NCBI RefSeq assembly: GCF_037975245.1 | Contig: NC_092577.1 | Coordinates: 23,152,398 to 23,216,397 of the forward strand | Length of the DNA stretch: 64,000 bases | Reading direction: 5' to 3' | Source: Apostichopus japonicus | Lineage: Eukaryota > Echinodermata > Holothuroidea > Aspidochirotida > Stichopodidae | Shown here: positions 37,533 through 51,123 of the stretch, in pieces | How positions within the stretch are numbered: position 1 is the stretch's first letter | How the letters are laid out: each line of letters opens with the position of its first letter | Position numbers and translations under genes: made by a program | The notes under the pieces: generated by a model | Seen by the model: the letters and a program-made list of their open reading frames with translations, nothing else | Databases searched by the model: none | Told to the model about the DNA's origin: nothing

Positions 37533-37847
37533 AAGCCTACGGCACCCAGTATTTCCAGGCGGTCACCCATCCAAGTACTGACTGCGCTCTACGTTGCTTG
37601 ACTTCGGTGATCGGACGAGAACCGGTATAGTCAACGTGATATGGCCGTAGACATAACAACAGGTCAATGTAGGCCATTTCAATTTCTCATCGTCGTGGCA
37701 ACATAGTGTTATCAATTGTGAAAATAAAAGCCGACGGCACCCAGTATTCCCAGGCGGTCATCCATCCAAGTACTGACTGCGCTCTACGTTGCTTGACTTC
37801 GGTGATCGGACGAGAACCGGTATAGTCAACGTGATATGGCCGTAGAC
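37533..37847 (-). rRNA. 5S rRNA cluster, 2 genes
   Basis: Genes at 37533-37652 and 37728-37847; the second has GCCGACGG. B spacer at 37848-38110. Confidence 0.96.
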
Positions 37848-38110
37848 ATTACAAGAGGTGAAATGCAGGCTACTTGTGTGGTAGGTTATGATGAGTGGAT
37901 TTAATATATATATTATACATGAGTGGATTTAATATATATTATGTTAATCTATATTTTACATATATATGTAGAAAATTCTAATACATAAAAACAAAGTAGT
38001 TATTTATTAATATATTCGATTTTCAAATCGCTTTCCTTGTGGCAAGACAATGTAGGCCATTTCAATTTCTCATCGTCGTGGCAACATAGTGTTATCAATT
38101 AGGAAAATAA

Positions 38111-38230
38111 AAGCCTACGGCACCCAGTATTTCCAGGCGGTCACCCATCCAAGTACTGACTGCGCTCTACGTTGCTTGACTTCGGTGATCGGACGAGAAC
38201 CGGTATAGTCATCGTGATGTGGCCGTAGAC
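38111..38230 (-). rRNA. Single 5S gene between two B spacers
   Basis: U12C/U19A form, matching 22306-22425 at an offset of 15,805 bp. B spacer at 38231-38493. Confidence 0.93.
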
Positions 38231-38493
38231 ATTACAAGAGGTGAAATGCAGGCTACTTGTGTGGTAGGTTATGATGAGTGGATTTAATATATATATTATA
38301 CATGAATGGATTTAATATATATTATGTTAATCTATATTTTACATATATATGTAGAAAATTCTAATACATAAAAACAAAGTAGTTATTTATTAATATATTC
38401 GATTTTCAAATCGCTTTCCTTGTGGCAAGACAATGTAGGCCATTTCAATTTCTCATCGTCGTGGCAACATAGTGTTATCAATTAGGAAAATAA

Positions 38494-39393
38494 AAGCCTA
38501 CGGCACCCAGTATTTCCAGGCGGTCACCCATCCAAGTACTGACTGCGCTCTACGTTGCTTGACTTCGGTGATCGGACGAGAACCGGTATAGTCAACGTGA
38601 TATGGCCGTAGACATAACAACAGGTCAATGTAGGCCATTTGAATTTCTCATCGTCATGGCAACATAGTGTTATCAATTAGGAAATTAAAAGCCTACGGCA
38701 CCCAGTATTCCCAGGCGGTCACCCATCCAAGTACTGACTGCGCTCTACGTTGCTTGACTTCGGTGATCGGACGAGAACCGGTATAGTCAACGTGATATGG
38801 CCGTAGACATAACAACAGGTCAATGTAGGCCATTTCACTTTCTCATCGTCGTGGCAACATAGTGTAATCAATTAGGAAAATAAAAGCCTACGGCACCCAG
38901 TATTTCCAGGCGGTCACCCATCCAAGTACTGACTGCGCTCTACGTTGCTTGACTTCGGTGATCGGACGAGAACCGGTATAGTCAACGTGATATGGCCGTA
39001 GACATAACAACAGGTCAATGAAGGCCATTTCAATTTTTCATCGTCGTGGCAACATAGTGTTATCAATTAGGAAAATAAAAGCCTACGGCACCCAGTATTC
39101 CCAGGCGGTCACCCATCCAAGTACTGACTGCGCTCTACGTTGCTTGACTTCGGTGATCGGACGAGAACCGGTATAGTCAACGTGATATGGCCGTAGACAT
39201 AACAACAGGTCAATGAAGGCCATTTCAGTTTTTCATCGTCGTGGCAACATAGTGTTATCAATTAGGAAAATAAAAGCCTACGGCACCCAGTATTCCCAGG
39301 CGGTCACCCATCCGAGTACTGACTGCGCTCTACGTTGCTTGACTTACCTGATCGGACGAGAACCGGTATAGTCATCGTGATGTGGCCGTAGAC
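38494..39393 (-). rRNA. 5S rRNA cluster, 5 genes
   Basis: Genes start at 38494 and every 195 bp to 39274; the last is the helix III variant with CCGAG. C spacer at 39394-39675. Confidence 0.96.
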
Positions 39394-39675
39394 ATTCTAG
39401 GAGGTGAAATGTAGGCTACTTGTTTGGTAGGTTATGATGAGTGCACTTAATATATATATTATACATGAATGGATTTAATATATATTATGTTAATCTATAT
39501 TTTACATATATATGTATAAAATGATCATATATAAAAAAAATCGAGTTATTGACTAATATATTTGATTTTCAAATCGCTTTCCTTCTGTCAAGACACTTTC
39601 CTTGTGGCAAGACAATGTAGGCCATTTCAATTTCTCATCGTCGTGGCAACATAGTGTTATCAATTGTGAAAATAA

Positions 39676-41355
39676 AAGCCTACGGCACCCAGTATTCCCA
39701 GGCGGTCACCCATCCAAGTACTGACTGCGCTCTACGTTGCTTGACTTCGGTGATCGGACGAGAACCGGTATAGTCAACGTGATATGGCCGTAGACATAAC
39801 AAGAGGTGAATGTAGGCCATTTCAATTTTTCATCGTCGTGGCAACGTAGTGTTATCAATTAGGAAAATAAAAGCCTACGGCACCCAGTATTCCCAGGCGG
39901 TCACCCATCCAAGTACTGACTGCGCTCTACGTTGCTTAACTTCGGTGATCGGACGAGAACCGGTATAGTCAACGTGATATGGCCGTAGACATAACAACAG
40001 GTCAATGTAGGCCATTTCAATTTTTCATCGTCGTGGCAACATAGTGTTATCAATTAGGAAAATAAAAGCCTACGGCACCCAGTATTTCCAGGCGGTCACC
40101 CATCCAAGTACTGACTGCGCTCTACGTTGCTTGACTTCGGTGATCGGACGAGAACCGGTATAGTCAACGTGATATGGCCGTAGACATAACAACAGGTCAA
40201 TGTAGGCCATTTCAATTTCTCATCGTCATGGCAACATAGTGTTATCAATTGTGAAAATAAAAGCCTACGGCACCCAGTATTCCCAGGCGGTCACCCATCC
40301 AAGTACTGACTGCGCTCTACGTTGCTTGACTTCGGTGATCGGACGAGAACCGGTATAGTCAACGTGATATGGCCGTAGACATAACAACAGGTCAATGTAG
40401 GCCATTTGAATTTCTCATCGTCATGGCAACATGGTGTTATCAATTGTGAAAATAAAAGCCTACGGCACCCAGTATTCCCAGGCGGTCACCCATCCAAGTA
40501 CTGACTGCGCTCTACGTTGCTTGACTTCGGTGATCGGACGAGAACCGGTATAGTCAACGTGATATGGCCGTAGACATAACAAGAGGTCAATGTAGGCCAT
40601 TTCACTTTCTCATCGTCGTGGCAACATAGTGTTATCAATTAGGAAAATAAAAGCCTATGGCACCCAGTATTTCCAGGCGGTCACCCATCCAAGTACTGAC
40701 TGCGCTCTACGTTGCTTGACTTCGGTGATCGGACGAGAACCGGTATAGTCAACGTGATATGGCCGTAGACATAACAAGAGGTCAATGTAGGCCATTTCAA
40801 TTTCTCATCGTCATGGCAACATAGTGTTATCAATTGTGAAAATAAAAGCCTACGGCACCCAGTATTCCCAGGCGGTCACCCATCCAAGTACTGACTGCGC
40901 TCTACGTTGCTTGACTTCGGTGATCGGACGAGAACCGGTATAGTCAACGTGATATGGCCGTAGACATAAGAAGAGGTCAATGTAGGCCATTTCACTTTCT
41001 CATCGTCGTGGCAACATAGTGTTATCAATTAGGAAAATAAAAGCCTACGACACCCAGTATTCCCAGGCGGTCACCCATCCAAGTACTGACTGCGCTCTAC
41101 CTTGCTTGACTTCGGTGATCGGACGAGAACCGGTATAGTCAACGTGATATGGCCGTAGACATAACAAGAGGTCAATGGAGGCCATTTCAATTTCTCATCG
41201 TCGTGGCAACATAGTGTTATCAATTGTGAAAATAAAAGCCGACGGCACCCAGTATTCCCAGGCGGTCATCCATCCAAGTACTGACTGCGCTCTACGTTGC
41301 TTGACTTCGGTGATCGGACGAGAACCGGTATAGTCAACGTGATATGGCCGTAGAC
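39676..41355 (-). rRNA. 5S rRNA cluster, 9 genes
   Basis: Genes start at 39676 and every 195 bp to 41236. Counterpart of the cluster at 23871. B spacer at 41356-41618. Confidence 0.96.
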
Positions 41356-41618
41356 ATTACAAGAGGTGAAATGCAGGCTACTTGTGTGGTAGGTTATGAT
41401 GAGTGGATTTAATATATATATTATACATGAATGGATTTAATATATATTATGTTAATCTATATTTTACATATATATGTAGAAAATTCTAATACATAAAAAC
41501 AAAGTAGTTATTTATTAATATATTCGATTTTCAAATCGCTTTCCTTGTGGCAAGACAATGTAGGCCATTTCAATTTCTCATCGTCGTGGCAACATAGTGT
41601 TATCAATTAGGAAAATAA

Positions 41619-41738
41619 AAGCCTACGGCACCCAGTATTTCCAGGCGGTCACCCATCCAAGTACTGACTGCGCTCTACGTTGCTTGACTTCGGTGATCGG
41701 ACGAGAACCGGTATAGTCATCGTGATGTGGCCGTAGAC
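41619..41738 (-). rRNA. Single 5S gene between two B spacers
   Basis: U12C/U19A form. B spacer at 41739-42001. Confidence 0.93.
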
Positions 41739-42001
41739 ATTACAAGAGGTGAAATGCAGGCTACTTGTGTGGTAGGTTATGATGAGTGGATTTAATATAT
41801 ATATTATACATGAATGGATTTAATATATATTATGTTAATCTATATTTTACATATATATGTAGAAAATTCTAATACATAAAAACAAAGTAGTTATTTATTA
41901 ATATATTCGATTTTCAAATCGCTTTCCTTGTGGCAAGACAATGTAGGCCATTTCAATTTCTCATCGTCGTGGCAACATAGTGTTATCAATTAGGAAAATA
42001 A

Positions 42002-43096
42002 AAGCCTACGGCACCCAGTATTTCCAGGCGGTCACCCATCCAAGTACTGACTGCGCTCTACGTTGCTTGACTTCGGTGATCGGACGAGAACCGGTATAGT
42101 CAACGTGATATGGCCGTAGACATAACAACAGGTCAATGTAGGCCATTTGAATTTCTCATCGTCATGGCAACATAGTGTTATCAATTAGGAAATTAAAAGC
42201 CTACGGCACCCAGTATTCCCAGGCGGTCACCCATCCAAGTACTGACTGCGCTCTACGTTGCTTGACTTCGGTGATCGGACGAGAACCGGTATAGTCAACG
42301 TGATATGGCCGTAGACATAACAAGAGGTCAATGTAGGCCATTTCAATTTCTCATCGTCATGGCAACATAGTGTTATCAATTGTGAAAATAAAAGCCTACG
42401 GCACCCAGTATTCCCAGGCGGTCACCCATCCAAGTACTGACTGCGCTCTACGTTGCTTGACTTCGGTGATCGGACGAGAACCGGTATAGTCAACGTGATA
42501 TGGCCGTAGACATAACAACAGGTCAATGTAGGCCATTTCACTTTCTCATCGTCGTGGCAACATAGTGTTATCAATTAGGAAAATAAAAGCCTATGGCACC
42601 CAGTATTTCCAGGCGGTCACCCATCCAAGTACTGACTGCGCTCTACGTTGCTTGACTTCGGTGGTCGGACGAGAACCGGTATAGTCAACGTGATATGGCC
42701 GTAGACATAACAACAGGTCAATGTAGGCCATTTCAATTTCTCATCGTCATGGCAACATAGTGTTATCAATTGTGAAAATAAAAGCCTACGGCACCCAGTA
42801 TTCCCAGGCGGTCACCCATCCAAGTACTGACTGCGCTCTACGTTGCTTGACTTCGGTGATCGGACGAGAACCGGTATAGTCAACGTGATATGGCCGTAGA
42901 CATAACAACAGGTCAATGTAGGCCATTTCACTTTCTCATCGTCGTGGCAACATAGTGTTATCAATTAGGAAAATAAAAGCCTACGGCACCCAGTATTCCC
43001 AGGCGGTCACCCATCCAAGTACTGACTGCGCTCTACGTTGCTTGACTTCGGTGATCGGACGAGAACCGGTATAGTCATCGTGATGTGGCCGTAGAC
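42002..43096 (-). rRNA. 5S rRNA cluster, 6 genes
   Basis: Genes start at 42002 and every 195 bp to 42977. The last carries U12C/U19A but normal helix III (CTTCGGTG) and is preceded in transcription by the C/B hybrid spacer at 43097-43359. Confidence 0.96.
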
Positions 43097-43359
43097 ATTC
43101 TAGGAGGTGAAATGTAGGCTACTTGTGTGGTAGGTTATGATGAGTGGATTTAATATATATATTATACATGAATGGATTTAATATATATTATGTTAATCTA
43201 TATTTTACATATATATGTAGAAAATTCTAATACATAAAAACAAAGTAGTTATTTATTAATATATTCGATTTTCAAATCGCTTTCCTTGTGGCAAGACAAT
43301 GTAGGCCATTTCAATTTCTCATCGTCGTGGCAACATAGTGTTATCAATTGTGAAAATAA
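43097..43359 (-). repeat. Hybrid C/B spacer, copy 1
   Basis: Starts with the class C head ATTCTAGGAGGTGAAATGTA and switches to class B at ACTTGTGTGGTAGG, ending with class B length (263 bp). A matching copy lies at 54545-54807. It indicates recombination or gene conversion within the long spacer. Confidence 0.88.
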
Positions 43360-44649
43360 AAGCCTACGGCACCCAGTATTCCCAGGCGGTCACCCATCCA
43401 AGTACTGACTGCGCTCTACGTTGCTTGACTTCGGTGATCGGACGAGAACCGGTATAGTCAACGTGATATGGCCGTAGACATAACAAGAGGTCAATGTAGG
43501 CCATTTCAATTTCTCATCGTCGTGGCAACATAGTGTTATCAATTGTGAAAATAAAAGCCTACGGCACCCAGTATTCCCAGGCGGTCACCCATCCAAGTAC
43601 TGACTGCGCTCTACGTTGCTTGACTTCGGTGATCGGACGAGAACCGCTATAGTCAACGTGATATGGCCGTAGACATAACAAGAGGTCAATGGAGGCCATT
43701 TCAATTTCTCATCGTCGTGGCAACATAGTGTTATCAATTGTGAAAATAAAAGCCTACGGCACCCAGTATTCCCAGGCGGTCATCCATCCAAGTACTGACT
43801 GCGCTCTACCTTGCTTGACTTCGGTGATCGGACGAGAACCGGTATAGTCAACGTGATATGGCCGTAGACATAACAAGAGGTCAATGGAGGCCATTTCAAT
43901 TTCTCATCGTCGTGGCAACATAGTGTTATCAATTGTGAAAATAAAAGCCTACGGCACCCAGTATTCCCAGGCGGTCATCCATCCAAGTACTGACTGCGCT
44001 CTACCTTGCTTGACTTCGGTGATCGGACGAGAACCGGTAAGGTCAACGTGATATGGCCGTAGACATAACAAGAGGTCAATGGAGGCCATTTCAATTTCTC
44101 ATCGTCGTGGCAACATAGTGTTATCAATTGTGAAAATAAAAGCCTACGGCACCCAGTATTCCCAGGCGGTCATCCATCCAAGTACTGACTGCGCTCTACG
44201 TTGCTTGACTTCGGTGATCGGACGAGAACCGGTATAGTCAACGTGATATGGCCGTAGACATAACAAGAGGTCAATGGAGGCCATTTCAATTTCTCATCGT
44301 CGTGGCAACATAGTGTTATCAATTGTGAAAATAAAAGCCTACGGCACCCAGTATTCCCAGGCGGTCATCCATCCAAGTACTGACTGCGCTCTACCTTGCT
44401 TGACTTCGGTGATCGGACGAGAACCGGTATAGTCAACGTGATATGGCCGTAGACATAACAAGAGGTCAATGGAGGCCATTTCAATTTCTCATCGTCGTGG
44501 CAACATAGTGTTATCAATTGTGAAAATAAAAGCCTACGGCACCCAGTATTCCCAGGCGGTCATCCATCCAAGTACTGACTGCGCTCTACGTTGCTTGACT
44601 TCGGTGATCGGACGAGAACCGGTATAGTCAACGTGATGTGGCCGTAGAC
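43360..44649 (-). rRNA. 5S rRNA cluster, 7 genes
   Basis: Genes start at 43360 and every 195 bp to 44530. The gene at 43945 reads GGTAAGGTCAAC, a private change shared with 55393. B spacer at 44650-44912. Confidence 0.96.
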
Positions 44650-44912
44650 ATTACAAGAGGTGAAATGCAGGCTACTTGTGTGGTAGGTTATGATGAGTGG
44701 ATTGAATATATATATTATACATGAATGGATTTAATATATATTATGTTAATCTATATTTTACATCTATATGTAGAAAATTTTAATACATAAAAACAAAGTA
44801 GTTATTTATTAATATATTCGATTTTAAAATCGCTTTCCTTGTGGCAAGACAATGTAGGCCATTTCAATTTCTCATCGTCGTGGCAACATAGTGTTATCAA
44901 TTAGGAAAATAA

Positions 44913-45617
44913 AAGCCTACGGCACCCAGTATTCCCAGGCGGTCACCCATCCAAGTACAGACTGCGCTCTACGTTGCTTGACTTCGGTGATCGGACGAGA
45001 ACCGGTATAGTCAACGTGATATGGCCGTAGACATAACAACAGGTCAATGTAGGCCATTTCACTTTCTCATCGTCGTGGCAACATAGTGTTATCAATTAGG
45101 AAAATAAAAGCCTACGGCACCCAGTATTTCCAGGCGGTCACCCATCCAAGTACTGACTGCGCTCTACGTTGCTTGACTTCGGTGATCGGACGAGAACCGG
45201 TATAGTCAACGTGATATGGCCGTAGACATAACAACAGGTCAATGTAGGCCATTTCAATTTCTCATCGTCATGGCAACATAGTGTTATCAATTGTGAAAAT
45301 AAAAGCCTACGGCACCCAGTATTCCCAGGCGGTCACCCATCCAAGTACTGACTGCGCTCTACGTTGCTTGACTTCGGTGATCGGACGAGAACCGGTATAG
45401 TCAACGTGATATGGCCGTAGACATAACAAGAGGTCAATGTAGGCCATTTCACTTTCTCATCGTCGTGGCAACATAGTGTTATCAATTAGGAAAATAAAAG
45501 CCTACGGCACCCAGTATTCCCAGGCGGTCACCCATCCAAGTACTGACTGCGCTCTACGTTGCTTCACTTCGGTGATCGGACGAGAACCGGTATAGTCAAC
45601 GTGATATGGCCGTAGAC
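44913..45617 (-). rRNA. 5S rRNA cluster, 4 genes
   Basis: Genes start at 44913, 45108, 45303 and 45498. The first reads AAGTACAGACTGC; the last reads GCTTCACTTCGG. A truncated fifth copy follows. Confidence 0.95.
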
Positions 45618-45692
45618 ATAACAACAGGTCAATGAAGGCCATTTCAATTTTTCATCGTCGTGGCAACATAGTGTTATCAATTAGGAAAAAAA

Positions 45693-45781
45693 AAGCCTAC
45701 GGCACCCAGTATTCCCAGGCGGTCACCCATCCGAGTACTGACTGCGCTCTACGTTGCTTGACTTCGGTGATCGGACGAGAA
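45693..45781 (-). pseudogene. 5S copy lacking its 5' end
   Basis: A 30-bp deletion joins GACGAGAA directly to TTTTCTAGGAGG of a C spacer, removing about the first 31 nt of the RNA and the transcription start region. Helix III is of normal type (CTTCGGTG), unlike other copies beside C spacers. The remaining C spacer runs to 46064. The same defect is at 57141-57229. Confidence 0.9.
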
Positions 45782-46064
45782 TTTTCTAGGAGGTGAAATG
45801 TAGGCTACTTGTTTGGTAGGTTATGATGAGTGCACTTAATATATATATTATACATGAATGGATTTAATATATATTATGTTAATCTATATTTTACATATAT
45901 ATGTATAAAATGATCATATATAAAAACAATCGAGTTATTTACTAATATATTTGATTTTCAAATCGCTTTCCTTCTGTCAAGACACTTTCCTTGTGGCAAG
46001 ACAATGTAGGCCATTTCAATTTCTCATCGTCGTGGCAACATAGTGTTATCAATTGTGAAAATAA

Positions 46065-46184
46065 AAGCCTACGGCACCCAGTATTCCCAGGCGGTCACCC
46101 ATCCAAGTACTGACTGCGCTCTACGTTGCTTGACTTCGGTGATCGGACGAGAACCGGTATAGTCAACGTGATGTGGCCGTAGAC
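46065..46184 (-). rRNA. Single 5S gene between C and B spacers
   Basis: Carries U12C. The B spacer at 46185-46447 has TACATCTATATGTAG and AATTTTAATACAT variants that mark this sub-family. Confidence 0.94.
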
Positions 46185-46447
46185 ATTACAAGAGGTGAAA
46201 TGCAGGCTACTTGTGTGGTAGGTTATGATGAGTGGATTTAATATATATATTATACATGAATGGATTTAATATATATTATGTTAATCTATATTTTACATCT
46301 ATATGTAGAAAATTTTAATACATAAAAACAAAGTAGTTATTTATTAATATATTCGATTTTCAAATCGCTTTCCTTGTGGCAAGACAATGTAGGCCATTTC
46401 AATTTCTCATCGTCGTGGCAACATAGTGTTATCAATTAGGAAAATAA

Positions 46448-47347
46448 AAGCCTACGGCACCCAGTATTCCCAGGCGGTCACCCATCCAAGTACAGACTGC
46501 GCTCTACGTTGCTTGACTTCGGTGATCGGACGAGAACCGGTATAGTCAACGTGATATGGCCGTAGACATAACAACAGGTCAATGTAGGCCATTTCACTTT
46601 CTCATCGTCGTGGCAACATAGTGTTATCAATTAGGAAAATAAAAGCCTACGGCACCCAGTATTTCCAGGCGGTCACCCATCCAAGTACTGACTGCGCTCT
46701 ACGTTGCTTGACTTCGGTGATCGGACGAGAACCGGTATAGTCAACGTGATATGGCCGTAGACATAACAACAGGTCAATGTAGGCCATTTCAATTTCTCAT
46801 CGTCATGGCAACATAGTGTTATCAATTGTGAAAATAAAAGCCTACGGCACCCAGTATTCCCAGGCGGTCACCCATCCAAGTACTGACTGCGCTCTACGTT
46901 GCTTGACTTCGGTGATCGGACGAGAACCGGTATAGTCAACGTGATATGGCCGTAGACATAACAAGAGGTCAATGTAGGCCATTTCACTTTCTCATCGTCG
47001 TGGCAACATAGTGTTATCAATTAGGAAAATAAAAGCCTACGGCACCCAGTATTCCCAGGCGGTCACCCATCCAAGTACTGACTGCGCTCTACGTTGCTTC
47101 ACTTCGGTGATCGGACGAGAACCGGTATAGTCAACGTGATATGGCCGTAGACATAACAACAGGTCAATGAAGGCCATTTCAATTTTTCATCGTCGTGGCA
47201 ACATAGTGTTATCAATTAGGAAAAAAAAAGCCTACGGCACCCAGTATTCCCAGGCGGTCACCCATCCGAGTACTGACTGCGCTCTACGTTGCTTGACTTA
47301 CCTGATCGGACGAGAACCGGTATAGTCATCGTGATGTGGCCGTAGAC
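46448..47347 (-). rRNA. 5S rRNA cluster, 5 genes
   Basis: Genes start at 46448 and every 195 bp to 47228; the last is the helix III variant with CCGAG. C spacer at 47348-47629. Confidence 0.96.
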
Positions 47348-47629
47348 ATTCTAGGAGGTGAAATGTAGGCTACTTGTTTGGTAGGTTATGATGAGTGCAC
47401 TTAATATATATATTATACATGAATGGATTTAATATATATTATGTTAATCTATATTTTACATATATATGTATAAAATGATCATATATAAAAACAATCGAGT
47501 TATTTACTAATATATTTGATTTTCAAATCGCTTTCCTTCTGTCAAGACACTTTCCTTGTGGCAAGACAATGTAGGCCATTTCAATTTCTCATCGTCGTGG
47601 CAACATAGTGTTATCAATTGTGAAAATAA

Positions 47630-47749
47630 AAGCCTACGGCACCCAGTATTCCCAGGCGGTCACCCATCCAAGTACTGACTGCGCTCTACGTTGCTTGACT
47701 TCGGTGATCGGACGAGAACCGGTATAGTCAACGTGATGTGGCCGTAGAC
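47630..47749 (-). rRNA. Single 5S gene between C and B spacers
   Basis: Carries U12C. B spacer at 47750-48012. Confidence 0.94.
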
Positions 47750-48012
47750 ATTACAAGAGGTGAAATGCAGGCTACTTGTGTGGTAGGTTATGATGAGTGG
47801 ATTTAATATATATATTATACATGAATGGATTTAATATATATTATGTTAATCTATATTTTACATCTATATGTAGAAAATTTTAATACATAAAAACAAAGTA
47901 GTTATTTATTAATATATTCGATTTTCAAATCGCTTTCCTTGTGGCAAGACAATGTAGGCCATTTCAATTTCTCATCGTCGTGGCAACATAGTGTTATCAA
48001 TTAGGAAAATAA

Positions 48013-48717
48013 AAGCCTACGGCACCCAGTATTCCCAGGCGGTCACCCATCCAAGTACAGACTGTGCTCTACGTTGCTTGACTTCGGTGATCGGACGAGA
48101 ACCGGTATAGTCAACGTGATATGGCCGTAGACATAACAACAGGTCAATGTAGGCCATTTCACTTTCTCATCGTCGTGGCAACATAGTGTTATCAATTAGG
48201 AAAATAAAAGCCTACGGCACCCAGTATTTCCAGGCGGTCACCCATCCAAGTACTGACTGCGCTCTACGTTGCTTGACTTCGGTGATCGGACGAGAACCGG
48301 TATAGTCAACGTGATATGGCCGTAGACATAACAACAGGTCAATGTAGGCCATTTCAATTTCTCATCGTCATGGCAACATAGTGTTATCAATTGTGAAAAT
48401 AAAAGCCTACGGCACCCAGTATTCCCAGGCGGTCACCCATCCAAGTACTGACTGCGCTCTACGTTGCTTAACTTCGGTGATCGGACGAGAACCGGTATAG
48501 TCAACGTGATATGGCCGTAGACATAACAACAGGTCAATGAAGGCCATTTCAATTTTTCATCGTCGTGGCAACATAGTGTTATCAATTAGGAAAATAAAAG
48601 CCTACGGCACCCAGTATTCCCAGGCGGTCACCCATCCAAGTACTGACTGCGCTCTACGTTGCTTGACTTCGGTGATCGGACGAGAACCGGTATAGTCAAC
48701 GTGATATGGCCGTAGAC
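48013..48717 (-). rRNA. 5S rRNA cluster, 4 genes
   Basis: Genes start at 48013, 48208, 48403 and 48598. The first reads ACTGTGCTC (shared with 59461). The junction of the 11,448-bp tandem duplication falls in or near the third gene, which reads GCTTAACTTCGG. Confidence 0.96.
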
Positions 48718-48980
48718 ATAACAACAGGTGAAATGCAGGCTACTTGTGTGGTAGGTTATGATGAGTGGATTTAATATATATATTATACATGAATGGATTT
48801 AATATATATTATGTTAATCTATATTTAACATATATATGTAGAAAATTCTAATACAGAAAAACAAAGTAGTTATTTATTAATATATTCGATTTTCAAATCG
48901 CTTTCCTTGTGGCAAGACAATGTAGGCCATTTCAATTTCTCATCGTCGTGGCAACATAGTGTTATCAATTAGGAAAATAA
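48718..48980 (-). repeat. Hybrid short/B spacer, copy 2
   Basis: Same hybrid as 37270-37532, including AATACAGAAAAAC, 11,448 bp away. Confidence 0.88.
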
Positions 48981-49295
48981 AAGCCTACGGCACCCAGTAT
49001 TTCCAGGCGGTCACCCATCCAAGTACTGACTGCGCTCTACGTTGCTTGACTTCGGTGATCGGACGAGAACCGGTATAGTCAACGTGATATGGCCGTAGAC
49101 ATAACAACAGGTCAATGTAGGCCATTTCAATTTCTCATCGTCGTGGCAACATAGTGTTATCAATTGTGAAAATAAAAGCCGACGGCACCCAGTATTCCCA
49201 GGCGGTCATCCATCCAAGTACTGACTGCGCTCTACGTTGCTTGACTTCGGTGATCGGACGAGAACCGGTATAGTCAACGTGATATGGCCGTAGAC
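48981..49295 (-). rRNA. 5S rRNA cluster, 2 genes
   Basis: Genes at 48981-49100 and 49176-49295. B spacer at 49296-49558. Confidence 0.96.
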
Positions 49296-49558
49296 ATTAC
49301 AAGAGGTGAAATGCAGGCTACTTGTGTGGTAGGTTATGATGAGTGGATTTAATATATATATTATACATGAGTGGATTTAATATATATTATGTTAATCTAT
49401 ATTTTACATATATATGTAGAAAATTCTAATACATAAAAACAAAGTAGTTATTTATTAATATATTCGATTTTCAAATCGCTTTCCTTGTGGCAAGACAATG
49501 TAGGCCATTTCAATTTCTCATCGTCGTGGCAACATAGTGTTATCAATTAGGAAAATAA

Positions 49559-49678
49559 AAGCCTACGGCACCCAGTATTTCCAGGCGGTCACCCATCCAA
49601 GTACTGACTGCGCTCTACGTTGCTTGACTTCGGTGATCGGACGAGAACCGGTATAGTCATCGTGATGTGGCCGTAGAC
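49559..49678 (-). rRNA. Single 5S gene between two B spacers
   Basis: U12C/U19A form. B spacer at 49679-49941. Confidence 0.93.
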
Positions 49679-49941
49679 ATTACAAGAGGTGAAATGCAGG
49701 CTACTTGTGTGGTAGGTTATGATGAGTGGATTTAATATATATATTATACATGAATGGATTTAATATATATTATGTTAATCTATATTTTACATATATATGT
49801 AGAAAATTCTAATACATAAAAACAAAGTAGTTATTTATTAATATATTCGATTTTCAAATCGCTTTCCTTGTGGCAAGACAATGTAGGCCATTTCAATTTC
49901 TCATCGTCGTGGCAACATAGTGTTATCAATTAGGAAAATAA

Positions 49942-50841
49942 AAGCCTACGGCACCCAGTATTTCCAGGCGGTCACCCATCCAAGTACTGACTGCGCTCTA
50001 CGTTGCTTGACTTCGGTGATCGGACGAGAACCGGTATAGTCAACGTGATATGGCCGTAGACATAACAACAGGTCAATGTAGGCCATTTGAATTTCTCATC
50101 GTCATGGCAACATAGTGTTATCAATTAGGAAATTAAAAGCCTACGGCACCCAGTATTCCCAGGCGGTCACCCATCCAAGTACTGACTGCGCTCTACGTTG
50201 CTTGACTTCGGTGATCGGACGAGAACCGGTATAGTCAACGTGATATGGCCGTAGACATAACAACAGGTCAATGTAGGCCATTTCACTTTCTCATCGTCGT
50301 GGCAACATAGTGTAATCAATTAGGAAAATAAAAGCCTACGGCACCCAGTATTTCCAGGCGGTCACCCATCCAAGTACTGACTGCGCTCTACGTTGCTTGA
50401 CTTCGGTGATCGGACGAGAACCGGTATAGTCAACGTGATATGGCCGTAGACATAACAACAGGTCAATGAAGGCCATTTCAATTTTTCATCGTCGTGGCAA
50501 CATAGTGTTATCAATTAGGAAAATAAAAGCCTACGGCACCCAGTATTCCCAGGCGGTCACCCATCCAAGTACTGACTGCGCTCTACGTTGCTTGACTTCG
50601 GTGATCGGACGAGAACCGGTATAGTCAACGTGATATGGCCGTAGACATAACAACAGGTCAATGAAGGCCATTTCAGTTTTTCATCGTCGTGGCAACATAG
50701 TGTTATCAATTAGGAAAATAAAAGCCTACGGCACCCAGTATTCCCAGGCGGTCACCCATCCGAGTACTGACTGCGCTCTACGTTGCTTGACTTACCTGAT
50801 CGGACGAGAACCGGTATAGTCATCGTGATGTGGCCGTAGAC
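49942..50841 (-). rRNA. 5S rRNA cluster, 5 genes
   Basis: Genes start at 49942 and every 195 bp to 50722; the last is the helix III variant with CCGAG. C spacer at 50842-51123. Confidence 0.96.
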
Positions 50842-51123
50842 ATTCTAGGAGGTGAAATGTAGGCTACTTGTTTGGTAGGTTATGATGAGTGCACTTAATA
50901 TATATATTATACATGAATGGATTTAATATATATTATGTTAATCTATATTTTACATATATATGTATAAAATGATCATATATAAAAAAAATCGAGTTATTGA
51001 CTAATATATTTGATTTTCAAATCGCTTTCCTTCTGTCAAGACACTTTCCTTGTGGCAAGACAATGTAGGCCATTTCAATTTCTCATCGTCGTGGCAACAT
51101 AGTGTTATCAATTGTGAAAATAA

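Larger units (their letters stand above)
14040..42150. repeat. Segment of about 12 kb duplicated at 15.8-16.2 kb offset
   Basis: Markers between about 14.0 and 26.3 kb recur between about 30.2 and 42.1 kb. The offset is 16,202 bp up to about 20 kb, 16,007 bp after one 195-bp unit is missing from the right copy, and 15,805 bp from about 22 kb. Shared private variants include GATCGTACG, ATCAATAGGA, TTTCCACGCGG and AAGTACAAAC. Confidence 0.82.
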
